From Primulina eburnea (taxonomy: Eukaryota; Streptophyta; Magnoliopsida; Lamiales; Gesneriaceae), in assembly GCF_022965805.1 (NCBI RefSeq), contig NC_133103.1, positions 26,526,195 through 26,590,194 on the forward strand: a DNA stretch of 64,000 bases. Direction: 5' to 3'. The notes under the pieces were generated by a model. That model had not been told where the DNA came from. It was given only the letters and a program-made list of their open reading frames with translations, and ran no database searches. The number at the start of each line of letters is the position of its first letter. Position 1 is the first letter of the stretch. Both the position numbers and the translations under genes were made by a program. Shown here piece by piece: positions 46,542-58,372 of the stretch.

Positions 46542-47505
46542 ATTATTCAATTATACAAATATATATTATCAAGAGCTGATAATAAATTAATTATGTGTAA
46601 TATTTTTCAAGTGTGGAAAATACTATATGATAATTTTAAATAATGGAAACACAGTATCCTGATTAAAGGAGAATCCTGCTGGAGTTTGAAGTGTGTGTTT
46701 ATTAAATACAACTGACACATGGAAATTACAGATAATTTTTGTTCACTGAAATTTTGTCCACCAAAATTTGACGATACAAAAGCACTCTCTCTTCTCACTC
46801 ACATAAAGATTTCGGCAACCCACCCCAACTTGAAAAAAACCCATGGTATATAATCATTCCTCAACAACACTGCCACGCTGCTGCCACACCACTTCCATAT
46901 AATTGAAATTTCGGCGATCTAATGTCTACGCAAATTTCGTATGGATTTCTAGTGCAGTTTACACGAGGTACATAACATCTGATCGTGGACCTGATTAGAA
47001 GGTTGTAGAAAGTTCGTAAGGATTTGAAAGAAGTGTAATTACTGCCTAAACATCAGGATAGTCGGAGACATCGTTATATACACAAAGGTAAATTAATTTA
47101 ACCATTCTATGAATGAGATTTAAATTATACGAAGCCCAATAATATTTTGATTGTCAAAATATAAATAATTTTAAACTTCCACTACACATTGGTTGCAAAA
47201 AAACGGTACTCCAATAATATATGAATGCATTAAATTTTTTTGGCAAATGAAATTGATCGTAGTTGAGGCTGGATCAACCTCAATTTAAAAAAAAACTTAT
47301 TTCTTTTGGGCATATTTTGATTTGGATTAGAACTCCAATTAAATTGAATTACATGTTTGGTCATGTTCGGTCCGATTATCCAATTTTTTTAGCTAACCCA
47401 AACACACAAAATTGGGCATGAGACAGAAACGGTCTCACCTCAGACTGACCTTAATAACTAGAAATTGAGCATGTCTGTGTGTTTTTGTCATTATCAATAT
47501 TCTAG
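46542..47505. other. AT-rich non-coding stretch, possibly more copia LTR
   Basis: No supported gene. Around 46790-47110 the sequence has the look of the end of a copia LTR leader (CTCTCTCTTCTC, then a CACAAAGGTAAATT block), which might continue the LTR from 44379. At 47482-47505 a pyrimidine-rich tract ending TTCTAG looks like a splice acceptor. Confidence 0.4.
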
Positions 47506-47807
47506 TGGCAAGCCTTACACAGATCCACTGGCGAGTGAATTCTCAACAATTCAACCACTGATGCCTCTACTACAAATAATAACAATGGAGGTTCGCCATC
47601 TCGCGTATGGCGTGGTAATGAAGCCACAACCACTGGCGAGCGAATTCTCAACAATTCAACCACTGATGCCTCTACTACAAATAATAATAATGGAGGTTCG
47701 CCATCTCGCGTATGGCGTGGTAATGAAGCCACAACCACGAGAACGCCTTCATCATCGATTCAAGGGCGACAGTCTTCAGGAGGTGAAACATTTCCTTTGG
47801 TGAAGTG
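47506..47807 (+). pseudogene. Possible last exon of a broken host gene, with 105-bp duplication
   Basis: A frame ending TTTRTPSSSIQGRQSSGGE and a TGA at 47805-47807 follows an acceptor-like TTCTAG. It includes a 105-bp (35-codon) direct duplication (47525-47629 and 47630-47734) with Asn/Thr/Ser-rich sequence. Copy 1 has TGA where copy 2 has CGA (TGE-stop against TGERIL). The low-complexity tail plus 3'UTR-like sequence after it suggest a host gene end. I do not recognise the protein and see no other exon. Confidence 0.3.
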
Positions 47808-48186
47808 AACTCATTAAGAGATTGCTAGCTGTAAATATGTATAGTATGTGACAAGGTAGCTCAAGATTTGTCTTTATGCACCCACTGTGTCTCTGTGCGT
47901 GTGACATTATGTATGTATAACAGTATATATATAATCTTATTATGTAAGTGTGTGGACCAATTGTAAATTTCCCCTTTGTTTTTCAAATAATTCAAGTTAA
48001 TTTTGTTTTATATCACATATTTTAAAAAGAAATATTAATAACAATAATATATATTGATTACAACATGTGATCATACAATTTTGTAATACCATACAGATTT
48101 TGGTAAAAAAAAATCTTAAATCATGGTCAAAACCTATTTTTGAATTCACGCATTTGACTCTCCTTGTAATAATTGACATAACTAGG
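47808..48186 (+). other. Possible 3'UTR and spacer
   Basis: T-rich sequence with TGTATGTATAAC-type words, as in plant 3' ends, then AT-rich spacer to the Tat-like LTR. CTAGG (48182-48186) would be its left duplication. No gene. Confidence 0.4.
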
Positions 48187-48834
48187 TGATACCCACGGGA
48201 AGAACCCGGGTCATGGACAGTCCAAAACAATAGATGAATATTTCGGATCATGTAAAGCTTTCAATAGGATCATGTAGGGGGCCGGGTAGTTGGGCGCCCA
48301 AGGCATCATTTCCTCGAGCTAAGGGAGCCCGAGCTCTCAGACATAATCTGGATGATATCTCCCTGGCTAGGTTACCTCGATAAAAACACAGCACTCAAGT
48401 GCACAAGTATGGGGATACATTATCTTGGTAATCATTGTTGTCAAATCATTTGGAGTGGACAGGGCACAAGGGACAGTATGGATTGTCAGTACAGTTGGTG
48501 TCAGAAAACAGGATATGGGCAACCATCTTGCCACAATTAGTAAGTAGGAACTGAAAACAATGTTATCATCAACTTTCTTTCTATAAATATCAGGTTTGTT
48601 TAGCGTTTAAACATTCATTCACTTACATATTTCCTACAACATTTATTACAAGATTCTCTCTAAAACCCTTCACTGACTTGAGCGTCGGAATGGTCATGCC
48701 GGAGAATCTTCCGGAGCACATTAACGTTCTTTCTCCCTTGAGAGTGTAGGTCCAGATGCCAGGGCAACAATCTCTAGCTCATCAACCCGACCCGGTGCAA
48801 TCGCCTACCAACCCGATTGGCCAGGTCATCTTCA
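48187..48834 (+). repeat. 5' LTR of the Tat-like element
   Basis: 648 bp from TGATACCCACGG to GTCATCTTCA. TATA box CTATAAATAT at 48581-48590. It shares CACTGACTTGAGCGTCGGA and the TGATACCC-type start with the non-autonomous element at 486. Confidence 0.8.
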
Positions 48835-48853
48835 TTGGCCCCGTCTATGGTAA
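48835..48853 (+). other. Primer-binding site, diverged TGGCGCC type
   Basis: TTGGCCCCGTCTATGGTAA; compare TTGGCGCCGTCTGTGGGAA at 1544. Confidence 0.7.
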
Positions 48854-49173
48854 ATCTCGATCTAAGACGTTGATCATGGTTTCTAGAAGAAAATCTACTC
48901 GAAGGGAATGCCGGGAGAAAGCCTTCTGACTCGAAAGTCCCTCAAAGGTCAACCTCAACCAACTTTGTAATTAATCAAGAGCAGCTTACTCAAATAACAG
49001 CAGCAGCCGTCCAGAAGGCTGTAGCCGAAAAATTGCCACATTGATGATGACCGATCACAACGCAAAGAGGGGCAGGAGACAAGTCTCCCCCTATAGGGAA
49101 AAAATAAGAAGGAGAAGAAGAAGAAGGAGAAGAAGAAGAAAAATGATCACCGGAATGCTCCAGGGCCTCCACT

Positions 49174-50340
49174 ATGGCCGAGGAGCTAGAATACTTAGGA
49201 ATAAAAGGTGAAGAAGATGGAAGGGTGAGCTGGATCCTCCTGTGTTCCCCAAGTACAGTCGAGAGGAACCCTTTCTCTGCTCACATCATCAATGAGCCCT
49301 TGCCCACCCATTTCAAGTCTGCGAGCATCCGAGAGTATGATGGAATTTCTGATCTAGAAGAACATCTGACTCGGTTCAAGAATATGGCCATGCTGCATTT
49401 ATATGGCGATGAGATTAAGTGTAAAACGTTTTTAACCATATTGGTAGATTCTGCCCAACGATGGTTTCGACAGACTTGAGCCCCAAAGTTTACGGAGTTT
49501 TTAAGATTTCAAGATGGTCTTTCTGCATCATTTCAGTAGCAGTAAGAGGTAAAAGAAGAATGCTTTCAGCTTGTTCGAGATCAAGCAGAGTAGGGATGAA
49601 TCACCGCTGATGTACATCTGCAAATTTAATAGGGTGGCGCTAGAAGTACCATCATGTGCCCCGAGACAAAAACTACTAGCTTCACATTGGGGTTGCAGGA
49701 AGGTGATTATTTCAGGTCATTAGTGAAGAGATTACCCTGGGACTGAAGATTTTTTGTCCCAGGCTGATATATACATTAATATGGAATAGGCGCAGAAATA
49801 GAAGCGGGAGACTGCAGAAGAGAAAGAGGCAAAAAGCCAGGGAGATAAGAGGAGCGGGTATTTAAAGGAAGTTTTTCGGGGAGTTTCTCTCATTACACCC
49901 CCATGAAGAATTAAAAAATCCTGGACGTTCATCTTTGTGATGAGAAGGAGGCCGATATTCCAACACGTCTACCTCGCCCTATTCAAGGAGCTGCTAAGAA
50001 ATTTTATTCATTCCATAAATAGTGTCATCACGACACTAGTGACTGTAGACAATTGAAAAGGGAGTAACCTCGGACGAATCGTGAAGAAGCCAAACCAGCA
50101 CCCAAAAAAGTTAGGGGAGCCCCCTGGGTGCCTCGGAGCTCAGGGCTTACCTTTCCAGCCCGGGTCCTGAGTCCCCGACCGGCCTAAGATAATAAACACG
50201 GGCCTACTACATCTGGAAAGGCCCAGGAGGATAAAGATTGGAGGAAATCCTCCACTTCGGGGGTGATAAAAATGATTTCATGAGGATCTACAGATGGGGA
50301 CTCCAACCGGGAGAGAAAAGCTTGGAGCCGAAAAGAAATT
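49174..50340 (+). pseudogene. Tat-like gag, broken
   Basis: 49174-49479 gives PFSAHIINEPLPTHFK, then YDGISDLEEHLTRFKNMAML and AQRWFRQ, the Tat-lineage gag core, before TGA. Downstream stretches show broken capsid and linker sequence with stops. Start is the first ATG in that frame; an earlier start cannot be excluded. A GAAGAAGAAG-rich tract (49095-49145) precedes it. Confidence 0.7.
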
Positions 50341-50907
50341 TTGGGAATAGAGAACTCAAAAAGAGAAGAGGAGCCCACCATTAGCTTTGGGCCCCAGGAT
50401 TTGCAAGGAATCTGTCTACCTCATACTGATGCTCAGGTCATCGATGCCAAGATTACCAACTACGACATTAGGAGGACTGTTGTCGATTCAGGTAGCTCTG
50501 TCAATGTTTTATTTCAGGAGGCTCTGGATTAGATGGATTTGAAGGATCATAGTTTGGAGCCAATGGAGACAGCACTCTTTGGGTTTGCTGGTCATATCGT
50601 CCAACCCCAAGGAGAAATCATGCTCCCCATAACGATGGGATCTAGGGAGCTAAGAAAGTCAGTAATGATCGTTTTCACTGTGGTATACGCACTATTCACT
50701 TACAATGTTATAGTAGGGAGGCCATCTATGAATGCTTTTAAAGCAGTGACTTCCACTTATCATCAAAAGATAAAGTTCCCAGTGAAGGGAAAGTTCGGGG
50801 AGGTGCGAGGTGATCAGCCTTCTTCTCGAAAGTGTTATGCTGAAACAGTCCTAGTTGAAAATAAGAAGGAAAGAAGGGGTGGTGATAGCAAGAGGCTGGG
50901 AGAGTAG
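50341..50907 (+). pseudogene. Tat-like protease
   Basis: The frame has VVDSGSSVNVLF (active-site D-S-G), TAG at 50530-50532, then FTYNVIVGRPSMNAFKAV typical of Tat proteases. A stop ends the frame at 50907. Confidence 0.7.
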
Positions 50908-51049
50908 GTTAGTGTGGTAGAAGAAGTAAAGGCCACAATAGAAGAAGAGCAACAGGAAATTACTTTGATTCCTAGACAGCCTCGGAAGACCACCAAAATT
51001 GCGCGGGATCTGGATCTTTCCACCTAGGCCCAATTGTTGGATTGTTTAT

Positions 51050-51978
51050 AGAAGAATGTGGATGTTTTTGACTGGTCTCTAACAGAAATTGTGGGCATCC
51101 CAGCCTATGTGGCCGAGCACAAGTTGAATAACCTTCCAAGAGCCCGGCCAGTGGTACAAAAGAAGCAGCACTTTGGGCCAGAAAAAGATAAGGTGATTGC
51201 AGACCAACTGAATGAGCTTTAAAAAACTGGCCAGATTAGGGAAGTCCAATTCCCGAATTGGCTCTCCAATGTGGTTTTGGTCAAAAAGACTACGGGTAAA
51301 TGGATGATACGTGTTTGCTTCAGATATCTAAATAAAGCATGCCCCAAAGATTGCTATCCTCTCTCGAGAATTTATCAGCTCGTAGATTCAACTTCTGGTT
51401 ATGAATTGCTGAGCTTTATGGATGTCTATCAGGGGTATCATCAAATTCCCTTAGCCAAAGATGAGCAAGAAAATTTTAGCTTTGTAACTTTTGGTGGTTC
51501 TTTTTGTTACACTGTTATGCCATTTGGTCTAAAGAATGCAGGATCCGCATACCAACATTTGATTTATAAAATCTTCCGAGAGCAAGCAGGAAAGAACATT
51601 GAAGTCTATATGGATGATATTTTGATCAAATCAAAGAAAAAAGCGCTGATCTTGAAGAAACTTTCTCAATCTTGAGAAAGTATGGGGTAAAGTTGAATCC
51701 ATCCAAATGTACTTTTGGAGTGAGGAGTGGTAATTTTCTGGTTTTATGGTAATAGATAGAAGGATCAAGGTTAAACCCGAGAAGGTTAGAACCATTACTG
51801 AGATGAAATCTTCCCGATTAGTCAAGAATGTACAAAAGTTGACCTGGAGAATTGCTGCACTGTACTCGTTTCAAAAGTTCGGGTGGGATGACAAGGCTAA
51901 GCAGGCTTTCCAGGAATTAAAGAAACATTTAGCCGGGCTGTCAATCTCGGTAAAATCCGGACTGGGAAAAAATTTCTA
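51050..51978 (+). pseudogene. Tat-like reverse transcriptase
   Basis: WMIRVCFRYLNKACPKDCYPL, LLSFMDVYQGYHQI, VMPFGLKNAGSAYQ and the catalytic YMDDILIKSK. The first two catalytic aspartates and the YMDD pair are visible. Frame ends at 51675, then resumes in another frame (KPEKVRTITEM). The frame before 51271 contains the KLNNLPRARPV-like lead-in with stops. Confidence 0.75.
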
Positions 51979-52349
51979 ATCTATATATCGGCTACAGACT
52001 TTGCTGTCAGCTTGTTCGTTATTCAAGAAGAAGGAGCAGATCAGAGACTGGTCTACTATGTGAGTCATGCTTTGAGAGGACCCGAGCTAAGTTACACCGA
52101 ATTGGAGAAAATAGCTCTTGCTCTGGTAATAACTGCAAGGAAGCTGAGAACTTATTTTTTGTCACATCCGATAGTGGTCCTTACCAACAGTTCCTTGGGG
52201 AAATCATGACTAACCCGGATATCTCGGGAAGGCTGGTCAAATGAAGAATTGAGCTGGGAGAATATGACATCACATATTAGCCAAGAGTTGCTATAAAGGC
52301 CCAGGCTATATCCGATTTTCTTACAGAGATAGCACAACTAGGTCAAGAG
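51979..52349 (+). pseudogene. Tat-like RNase H
   Basis: LIYISATDFAVSLFVIQEE, LVYYVSHALRGPE, SYTELEKIALALVITARKLR, and HPIVVLTNSSL match the usual Ty3 RNase H order; the catalytic acidic residue near IYISATD is present. It ends at TGA (52207-52209). Confidence 0.7.
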
Positions 52350-52720
52350 GAGGTATGGAGAGTTTTTGTGGATAGAGCGGCAAGTAAAGGAGGCAGTGGA
52401 GTAGGAATTGTTCTTGTTTCACCTACTGGGGAAAAAGTGAAAGTGGTAGTGAAGCTAGACTTCCGAGCGTAAAATAATGAAACTGAATATGAGTATGTGG
52501 TAATGGGAATGAAGACTGCCCGGGAGGCTGGAGCCACCCGGATCATTATCTATTCAGAATCTTAGCTGATCATCCAAAAGATTAAAGGCTCCTACGAAGT
52601 ACGGGAAGGGAGGATGAAAGAGTATTTGAAGGTTATCCAGGGCTATCTAAAAGTTTTACTGATTGGAGTGCAGAGCAGATCCCTAGGGAGGAAAATGTTA
52701 AAGCTGATGCCTTGGCCAAG
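52350..52720 (+). pseudogene. Second RNase H of Tat type (aRNH)
   Basis: The first strand WRVFVDRAASKGGSGVGIVLV precedes a helix with NNETEYEYVVMGMKTA and RIIIYSES-LII. This order, after the first RNase H and before integrase, is that of the extra archaeal-like RNase H known in Tat elements. The catalytic D is seen in VFVDRA and the acidic E in ETEYEY. TAA and TAG interrupt it. Confidence 0.75.
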
Positions 52721-52789
52721 ATGGCGTCTTCTTTAACAGACGAGGGAGAAGGGGGTATTATTCAAAATTCCCGGCTAGTTTCATCCATA

Positions 52790-53900
52790 GAAACCAGCCC
52801 GATTGTTATACCAGGAGAATCCTAGCTGACCCCCTGCTCAATTACTTTCTAATAGGACAATTTCCCGAAGATCCTCAGCTAGCTCAAAGAATTAAGAAGC
52901 AAGGACCCCGCTTCAGTATTATTGGAGAATTGTATCGAAGATCTTTCCAGGGTCCTCTGTTGAAGTGTCTGGCTGGGGAAGAAACTAAATATGTGCTAAA
53001 ATAAATTCATGAGGGCTCTTGTAAAGATCATCTCGGTTCCATAGCACTCACCAGGAAAGCACTATTGGCTGTATTTTGTTGTCTCACTATGAGCACTGAT
53101 GCCCGAGAAATGGTTCAAACTTGTGAAGGATGCCAGAGAAATGGTAATTTCAGCCACAACCCGGCTTCACCCATGAAGCCTATTCGAGTGTTCTGTCCCT
53201 ATGATCAATGGGGATAAGATATCGTGGGCCCTTTCCCAATGGCCCGAGCGCAGAAAAAGTACTTATTGGTGGCAGTGGACTATTTTTTCAAATGGGTGGA
53301 AGTTGAACCATTGGCCAAAATCAGTGAAGTAGAGGTACTCAAGTTTTTATGGAAAAATATTGTTTGCAGGTTCGGACTACCCAGGAAACTAATATCAGAC
53401 AATGGCCGACAATTGCGAGGAAGAAAAATTTTGGCCTGGTGGTAAGAATTGAAGATCATTCAATTTTTCACATCGGTTGCCTACCCCCAAGCTAACGGAC
53501 AAACTGAAGTTACTAACTGGATAATTGTCCAGGCTCTCAGGGTCGAACTACTCATCGGACTGCTACTAGAGAAACCCCTTATAGCCTGGTCTATGGATAT
53601 GAGGTAGTGATACCAGTAGAGATTGGTCAAACAACTGTTAGGGTTCAGAGCTACCTAGAAGGAAATGATGAAATTTGGGCCCATGAACTAGACTTGATAG
53701 AAGAAAAGAGAGAAAAAGCAATTGTTCGAATGGAGGCTTATCGAAGGCGGGTCATGAGAGCCTATAATCAGAAAGTCCGACCCCGAGAATTTCAAGTAGG
53801 AGATCTTGTTCTAAAGAAAACTAACCCGGTCGGAGAAATTGGGAAGTTACGAAGTAATCAAAAAACTCAGTACATGAGCATTATATTTAGAAAATAATCA
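52790..53900 (+). pseudogene. Tat-like integrase, with gaps
   Basis: The zinc region has HEGSCKDHLGS and CEGCQRN. The core has DIVGPFPMARAQ, YLLVAVDYFFKWVEVE, ISDNG and the glutamate of NGQTEVTNW; a short region after it is lost. 53607-53897 is the C-terminal region with RVMRAYNQKVRPREFQVGDLVL. Stops and one deletion are present. Confidence 0.75.
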
Positions 53901-54023
53901 GGGTCGATCTTTGAAAATATCCTGGAATGCTTTTCATTTGAAAAAATATTATTCTTGAAATGTATCTATTAATTGGAGTATTAATGAAGTTCTTTTCTTC
54001 TCAAAAAGTGTGCGCAATGTTAT

Positions 54024-54290
54024 AACCCGGGAGGCATGAGGCCCCTGTAATCTATTAAACCAGAGAGACACGTGGCCCTGATAATTTATTAAACCCAGGA
54101 TGCACGAGCCCCCAATAAATTATAAAACCCGAGGGGCATGAGGTCCAGGTAATCTATTAAACCCGAGAGGCATGAGGCCTAGGTAAATCATCAAACCCGA
54201 GAGGCATGAGGCCCGGTAAATCATCAAACCCGGGAGGCATGAGGCTCCGATAATCTATTAAACCTGAAAGGCACGAGGCCAGGTAAAAAG
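54024..54290 (+). repeat. Tandem array of 33-35 bp GGGAGGCATGAGGCCC units
   Basis: About eight units, each like AACCCGGGAGGCATGAGGCC followed by (A)ATCTATT or AATCATC. Core shared with 3151-3300 of the non-autonomous element. It is not a CRISPR array: the spacing is constant and the spacers are repeats too. Confidence 0.85.
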
Positions 54291-54556
54291 GGCGAGACAG
54301 CCCGACAATTTTTGAAAAGTTAGAAAAATATTCAAGTTTTAAGGTTATAATTAAAATCATAGTGTTGATAAGAAAGAGGCCGCTAATCTGACGACACTTT
54401 CGAAATTTATTGGATTTTTTACAGAAATTTCAGGAAATTTTGTTACCGCATGATATATCAACAAAGGGAAAGACATGCCAAGGAAGTTTCATTAGTAAAA
54501 GCCCGAAGGCAGGGAGTACATGAAAAGAACCGAAAAAGATAAAGAAATTACAAATC

Positions 54557-54740
54557 CTATTCTACATTACCCGGATCCGGTCGCTCATCATTTTCCTCTT
54601 CTCCTGTTTTTTCATGCTCCTTGGGAAAGGATGCAATTGCGCGGTCAAAGTCAGGGAAGCCTTCCTTATCTTCCGGAATGAGCCTTGTTTCTCTAAATTG
54701 TTCTTCACATTTGCCAAAGCCTATCCGAAAGAAGGAATAG
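54557..54740 (-). pseudogene. C-terminal part of Tat antisense ORF, cut by element D
   Basis: Open frame of about 60 codons on the minus strand ending TAG at 54557-54559. It reads YSFFRIGFGKCEEQFRE at the cut and continues acidic (EHEKTGEEENDERPDP). It runs in frame up to the LTR of element D at 54740, so the N-terminal part was separated by that insertion. Tat elements are known to carry an antisense ORF of unknown role between integrase and the 3' LTR; its position and orientation here match. Confidence 0.65.
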
Positions 54741-56861
54741 TGTGGCGCCTGGTTTAGGAATTCATTATTCCCTTACTAAGTGCAACATTTTCGTATAATC
54801 TTTCTTTATTGAACTGCTACACTTATTTTTACCATTATTATTATTAAAAAGACATTGTAGATAAATATTTTCTACTATCATTTAAAGATTATATACAAAT
54901 ATTTACATTCTTATTTCAAATGTATACAATTATTTTACATCGGGAGTTTAACATTTATTTTATAAAAGTTCATCCCAATTTTCAAATACTCTTATTTCAA
55001 CTTCAGCTATTTTCCTCCTATTCCAATTCTGGGGTTCCTATGTCTGAAAATTACAATAGACGAAAAGAAACAGAGGGTTAAGTCTTTAAGGACTTAGTGA
55101 GTTTAAATTAGTATATAGCTTTTAAATAAGTTAAAATAGCGATAATTATGCATAAGTTAATAGACATAACAATTTTAATGTTATGAAAGCTATGCAATGG
55201 AATAATAGATAAATGAAAATTTCAGAAAGTAACATTGGTGGCTCAATTGAGCACTTTTTACGAGTCGGGTGAACCATTCTCCGGACCGAAATGTTCGGTA
55301 CGCATTGTTCAAATGAACCATATACCCGGGACTTTTGACCGTTGTTCATTGGACTCATTTTTCGGGCCGAATCCATGTTGTCCAGTGGACTCAATTTCCG
55401 GACCAAAATCCGTTGTCCATGACTCCATTCATTAATGGTATAACAATCCATTCATAAATATGCATGAAAATATATCAGTAATTGAAATGAATTGTAGATG
55501 ATATTTGAACATTAAATAAATACTATTGAAATTTTTAAGGCCAAATGCCAAAAGCTTTAATAGAAGAATGAATAGTAATTCCTCACCTGATAACTTATAG
55601 TTTAGGCTTGATTAGTACTCCGAATTGTTGAAGCAAGTACTAAAAATATATTATGAATGATATTTATATGTTAGAGTTTTAAATAAATAGCTGATCATTT
55701 CCAGATTATTTTTTGTTCAAAATTTAACACTGTTGATTTTATTTAAGTTTGTAAAATTCATATTAATTAGAATATATCTCTAAACATTACGAAAGTTGGC
55801 CAAAATGTCGGAAAGATCACCAGGAAGGTTTGGCCACCGAAAATCCGGCGATACGACGGCGCGTGAGTTACACGCGCCGATGGTTCCGGTGCGTGACTGG
55901 CCTTTGCAAGATCTTTAATTCTTATGTTGAAAGTATTTTCAAATTTCTACCCGATCAATACCAGATTTAAATATAGTCCTATGGTGAACTAAGGTACTCC
56001 GACATTCCGAAAAATATTAGTTCCGGCAATATTTTGGGACGATGGACAGTATGTACCTTATCTATATAATAAGAGGTACAAATTTTGTGTTCAAGTCAAC
56101 CTCTAGTTTGGTGTTTGCTATAAGGAAAATGAGCGAAAAGTGCCTAGCTTGAAAATGGATTCCGTGGCCGTTTTTCAGAATATCTTGGTTTTATTTTCTT
56201 GTTCTTTGATCAATCTTTTTACGTCACCTCCAGTGATATATTGGTTTCCGATATAAGATGAATAATTGGTGATTTATTGGAATTTTTCGAAAAGGTTTAT
56301 AGATTTTTCTTCTATTTTTTCTTCCTCTTTTCCCTTTCCTCTTCCCTTTTCCCTCTTCCTTCTCTCTCGGTTGATTTCTTCAGGTTGGTTTCGTGAATTG
56401 AAAGGGTTCAGCTATATTTATAGCCGAGAGTCCATACTTATCTTATTAATGTTATTATTTTTTATTTTTTATTAAATGGAAAAAAATTTATATTTATCCA
56501 AACTTAATATTATTATATTCTTGTATCTTATTATTATATTATACTAAACTTATGTATTGAATCTAATTATAATTTATTTTACATTGAACTTAATGATTAT
56601 TGTACTTAATTACTTAGCATATATGTTGAGCTTAATTATAATATTTATTATATTTTGGGTATTTGGTTTTGGAATGAGAACATCATAGTACTTGATGAAT
56701 TTTAAGTGTATTGTTATGTATTTTAATGTATTTCTAGATACTTTGGACAAATAAAATTTGTACCGAAAAATAACGTGGAAAAATTCTAAAATAATAATAG
56801 TAAAATTTATACTAATAAACTTTAAAATGCATTTATGCACCTTTGTGTTTAGGGTGTCACA
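54741..56861 (-). repeat. 3' LTR of element D
   Basis: 2121 bp, with TATA box CTATAAATAT on the minus strand near 56408-56418. It contains GGCGCGTG-agtta-CACGCGCC (55858-55878) and, at 55255-55440, an imperfect tandem of about 55 bp around TTGTTCA and GGACTCA words with a CGGACC-type core. Confidence 0.75.
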
Positions 56862-56880
56862 ATATCCCCTCCTTTTAAAA
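56862..56880 (-). other. Polypurine tract of element D
   Basis: The plus strand reads ATATCCCCTCCTTTTAAAA, so the minus strand ends AAAAGGAGGGGATAT before TGTGACACCC. Confidence 0.85.
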
Positions 56881-56929
56881 ATCTGGTCCCCAGATTTAAG
56901 AGTTATTGGAATAAACGCGCATATTGACA

Positions 56930-58286
56930 TCTCATATCTTTCTCTGTTTCCCACGTTGATTCTTGTTGTGGTTTTTCCATAAGACTTTTATCAACTGAAT
57001 TGGTCGACCACGAAGTTCCTTTATTCTTTAGTTCAAAATTTTCACAGGTTGTTCTTCATAAGTTAGATTTTCTTCCAGATCTATCTGTTGGTGGTCAATT
57101 AATTGGGCTAAGTCTACTTTGAATTTCTTTAATTGTGATACGTGGAATACGTTATGTATACCAGAGATATTTTTGGCTAGAGATACACGATAAGTCACAG
57201 TGCCTATTCGTTCTATCACTTCAAAGGGTCCCACAAATCGAGAATGCAACTTTCCTTTCTTTCCAGTACGCTTGTTTCTTTTTCTTGGTGATACTTATAG
57301 TAATACGTAATCTCAGACTTCAAATTTCAAATCTTTCTGCCTATTATCTGCATAACTCTTCTGTCGACTTTGAGCTGTTTGTATTCGTTGCCTGATAAGT
57401 TGTATTTTGTCTATAGCTTCTTGTATAATGTCAGGCCTGATTGCTCGGTCTTGTCCATTCTTTGTGCCTCTCCATTCATCCATATCCCATTTAAGAATAG
57501 CCATTTTCTTCCATATAATGCTTCATATGGTGCCATTTTATGAGGATTGATAACTTAATTGTGTATGAAAATTCAACTAGAGGCAAATGTTTTCCCCAGT
57601 TTGCCCCAAATCTAGCCAACATGCGCGAAGCATATCTCCCAATATTTGAATGGTTCGTTCCAGACTGACCTCAGATTTGCTAATGTGCTGTGTGCTAAAT
57701 TTAATTTGGTACCAAGGCATTCTTGAAGTTTTTTTACATAATCTTTACGTTAAACTTCGGATCTCTATCAGATACTATGGTAGTGGAGATACCATGTAAC
57801 CATATAATTTCTTCTGATAGAGTTCAGACAATTTTTCCACCCCATATTTGTGACTTATGGATATGAAATGTGCTGAATCGGTTAAGCGATCAACGATAAC
57901 CCATATGCTATTAAAACCTCCTGGGAGCTGGGGTAATCCAGTCACAAAGTCCATAGTTATTTGATCCCATTTCCATTCTGGTATAGGAAGTGGTTGCAAA
58001 AGACCTACTGGTCTTTGATATTCAGCTTTATCATTTGGCAAGATAGGCATTGCGAAATGAAATCTGCAATATCTCGTTTCATTCCTTTCCACCAGAAGTG
58101 TTTTTTAATCTTTTGGTACATCTTAGATCCTCCTGAATGAATGCTGATCCGAGACTGATGTGATTTTTCCATTATTTCCTTTTTCATTGAGCTAGGCACA
58201 CAAATACAGTCATGATAGAATATTATTCCTTGTGAATTGGTGTTGAAATTGGTATCAGTACGGAGTTTTGAAACTTCTGGGTCCAA
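56930..58286 (-). pseudogene. Element D integrase and chromodomain-like tail
   Basis: 58005-58286 has the zinc region ISIHSGGSKMYQKI to CLSCQ. 57775-58092 has the core start MDFVTGLPQLPGG and IVDRLTDSAHF. The remainder is fragmented, with 57313-57504 (QSRQKSYADNRQKDLKFEV) and 57028-57249 (RFVGPFEVIER, HNVFHVSQLKKF). The tail (56930-57040) shifts frame (VLWKNH against STWETEKDM). Confidence 0.75.
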
Positions 58287-58372
58287 TTCTTGATTTTACT
58301 TAATTCTGGTATGAAATTCAGGTTCGATTCTCAAACTCGTGATTCTTTAATTTTTTAGAGGCAATTACTTTA

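Larger units (their letters stand above)
48187..54740 (+). mobile_element. Decayed autonomous Tat-like gypsy element
   Basis: LTR 48187-48834, priming site, gag, protease, RT, RNase H, second RNase H, integrase, tandem array, and an antisense ORF end, in order on the plus strand (the ORF on the minus). The second RNase H and antisense ORF are features reported for the Tat lineage. The 3' LTR is not in the window after 54740, where element D is inserted. The element has many stops. Confidence 0.85.

Noticed and set aside
54024..54290. Regularly spaced repeats resembling a CRISPR array
   Set aside because: The spacers are also repeated, the region is in a plant retroelement, and there are no cas genes.
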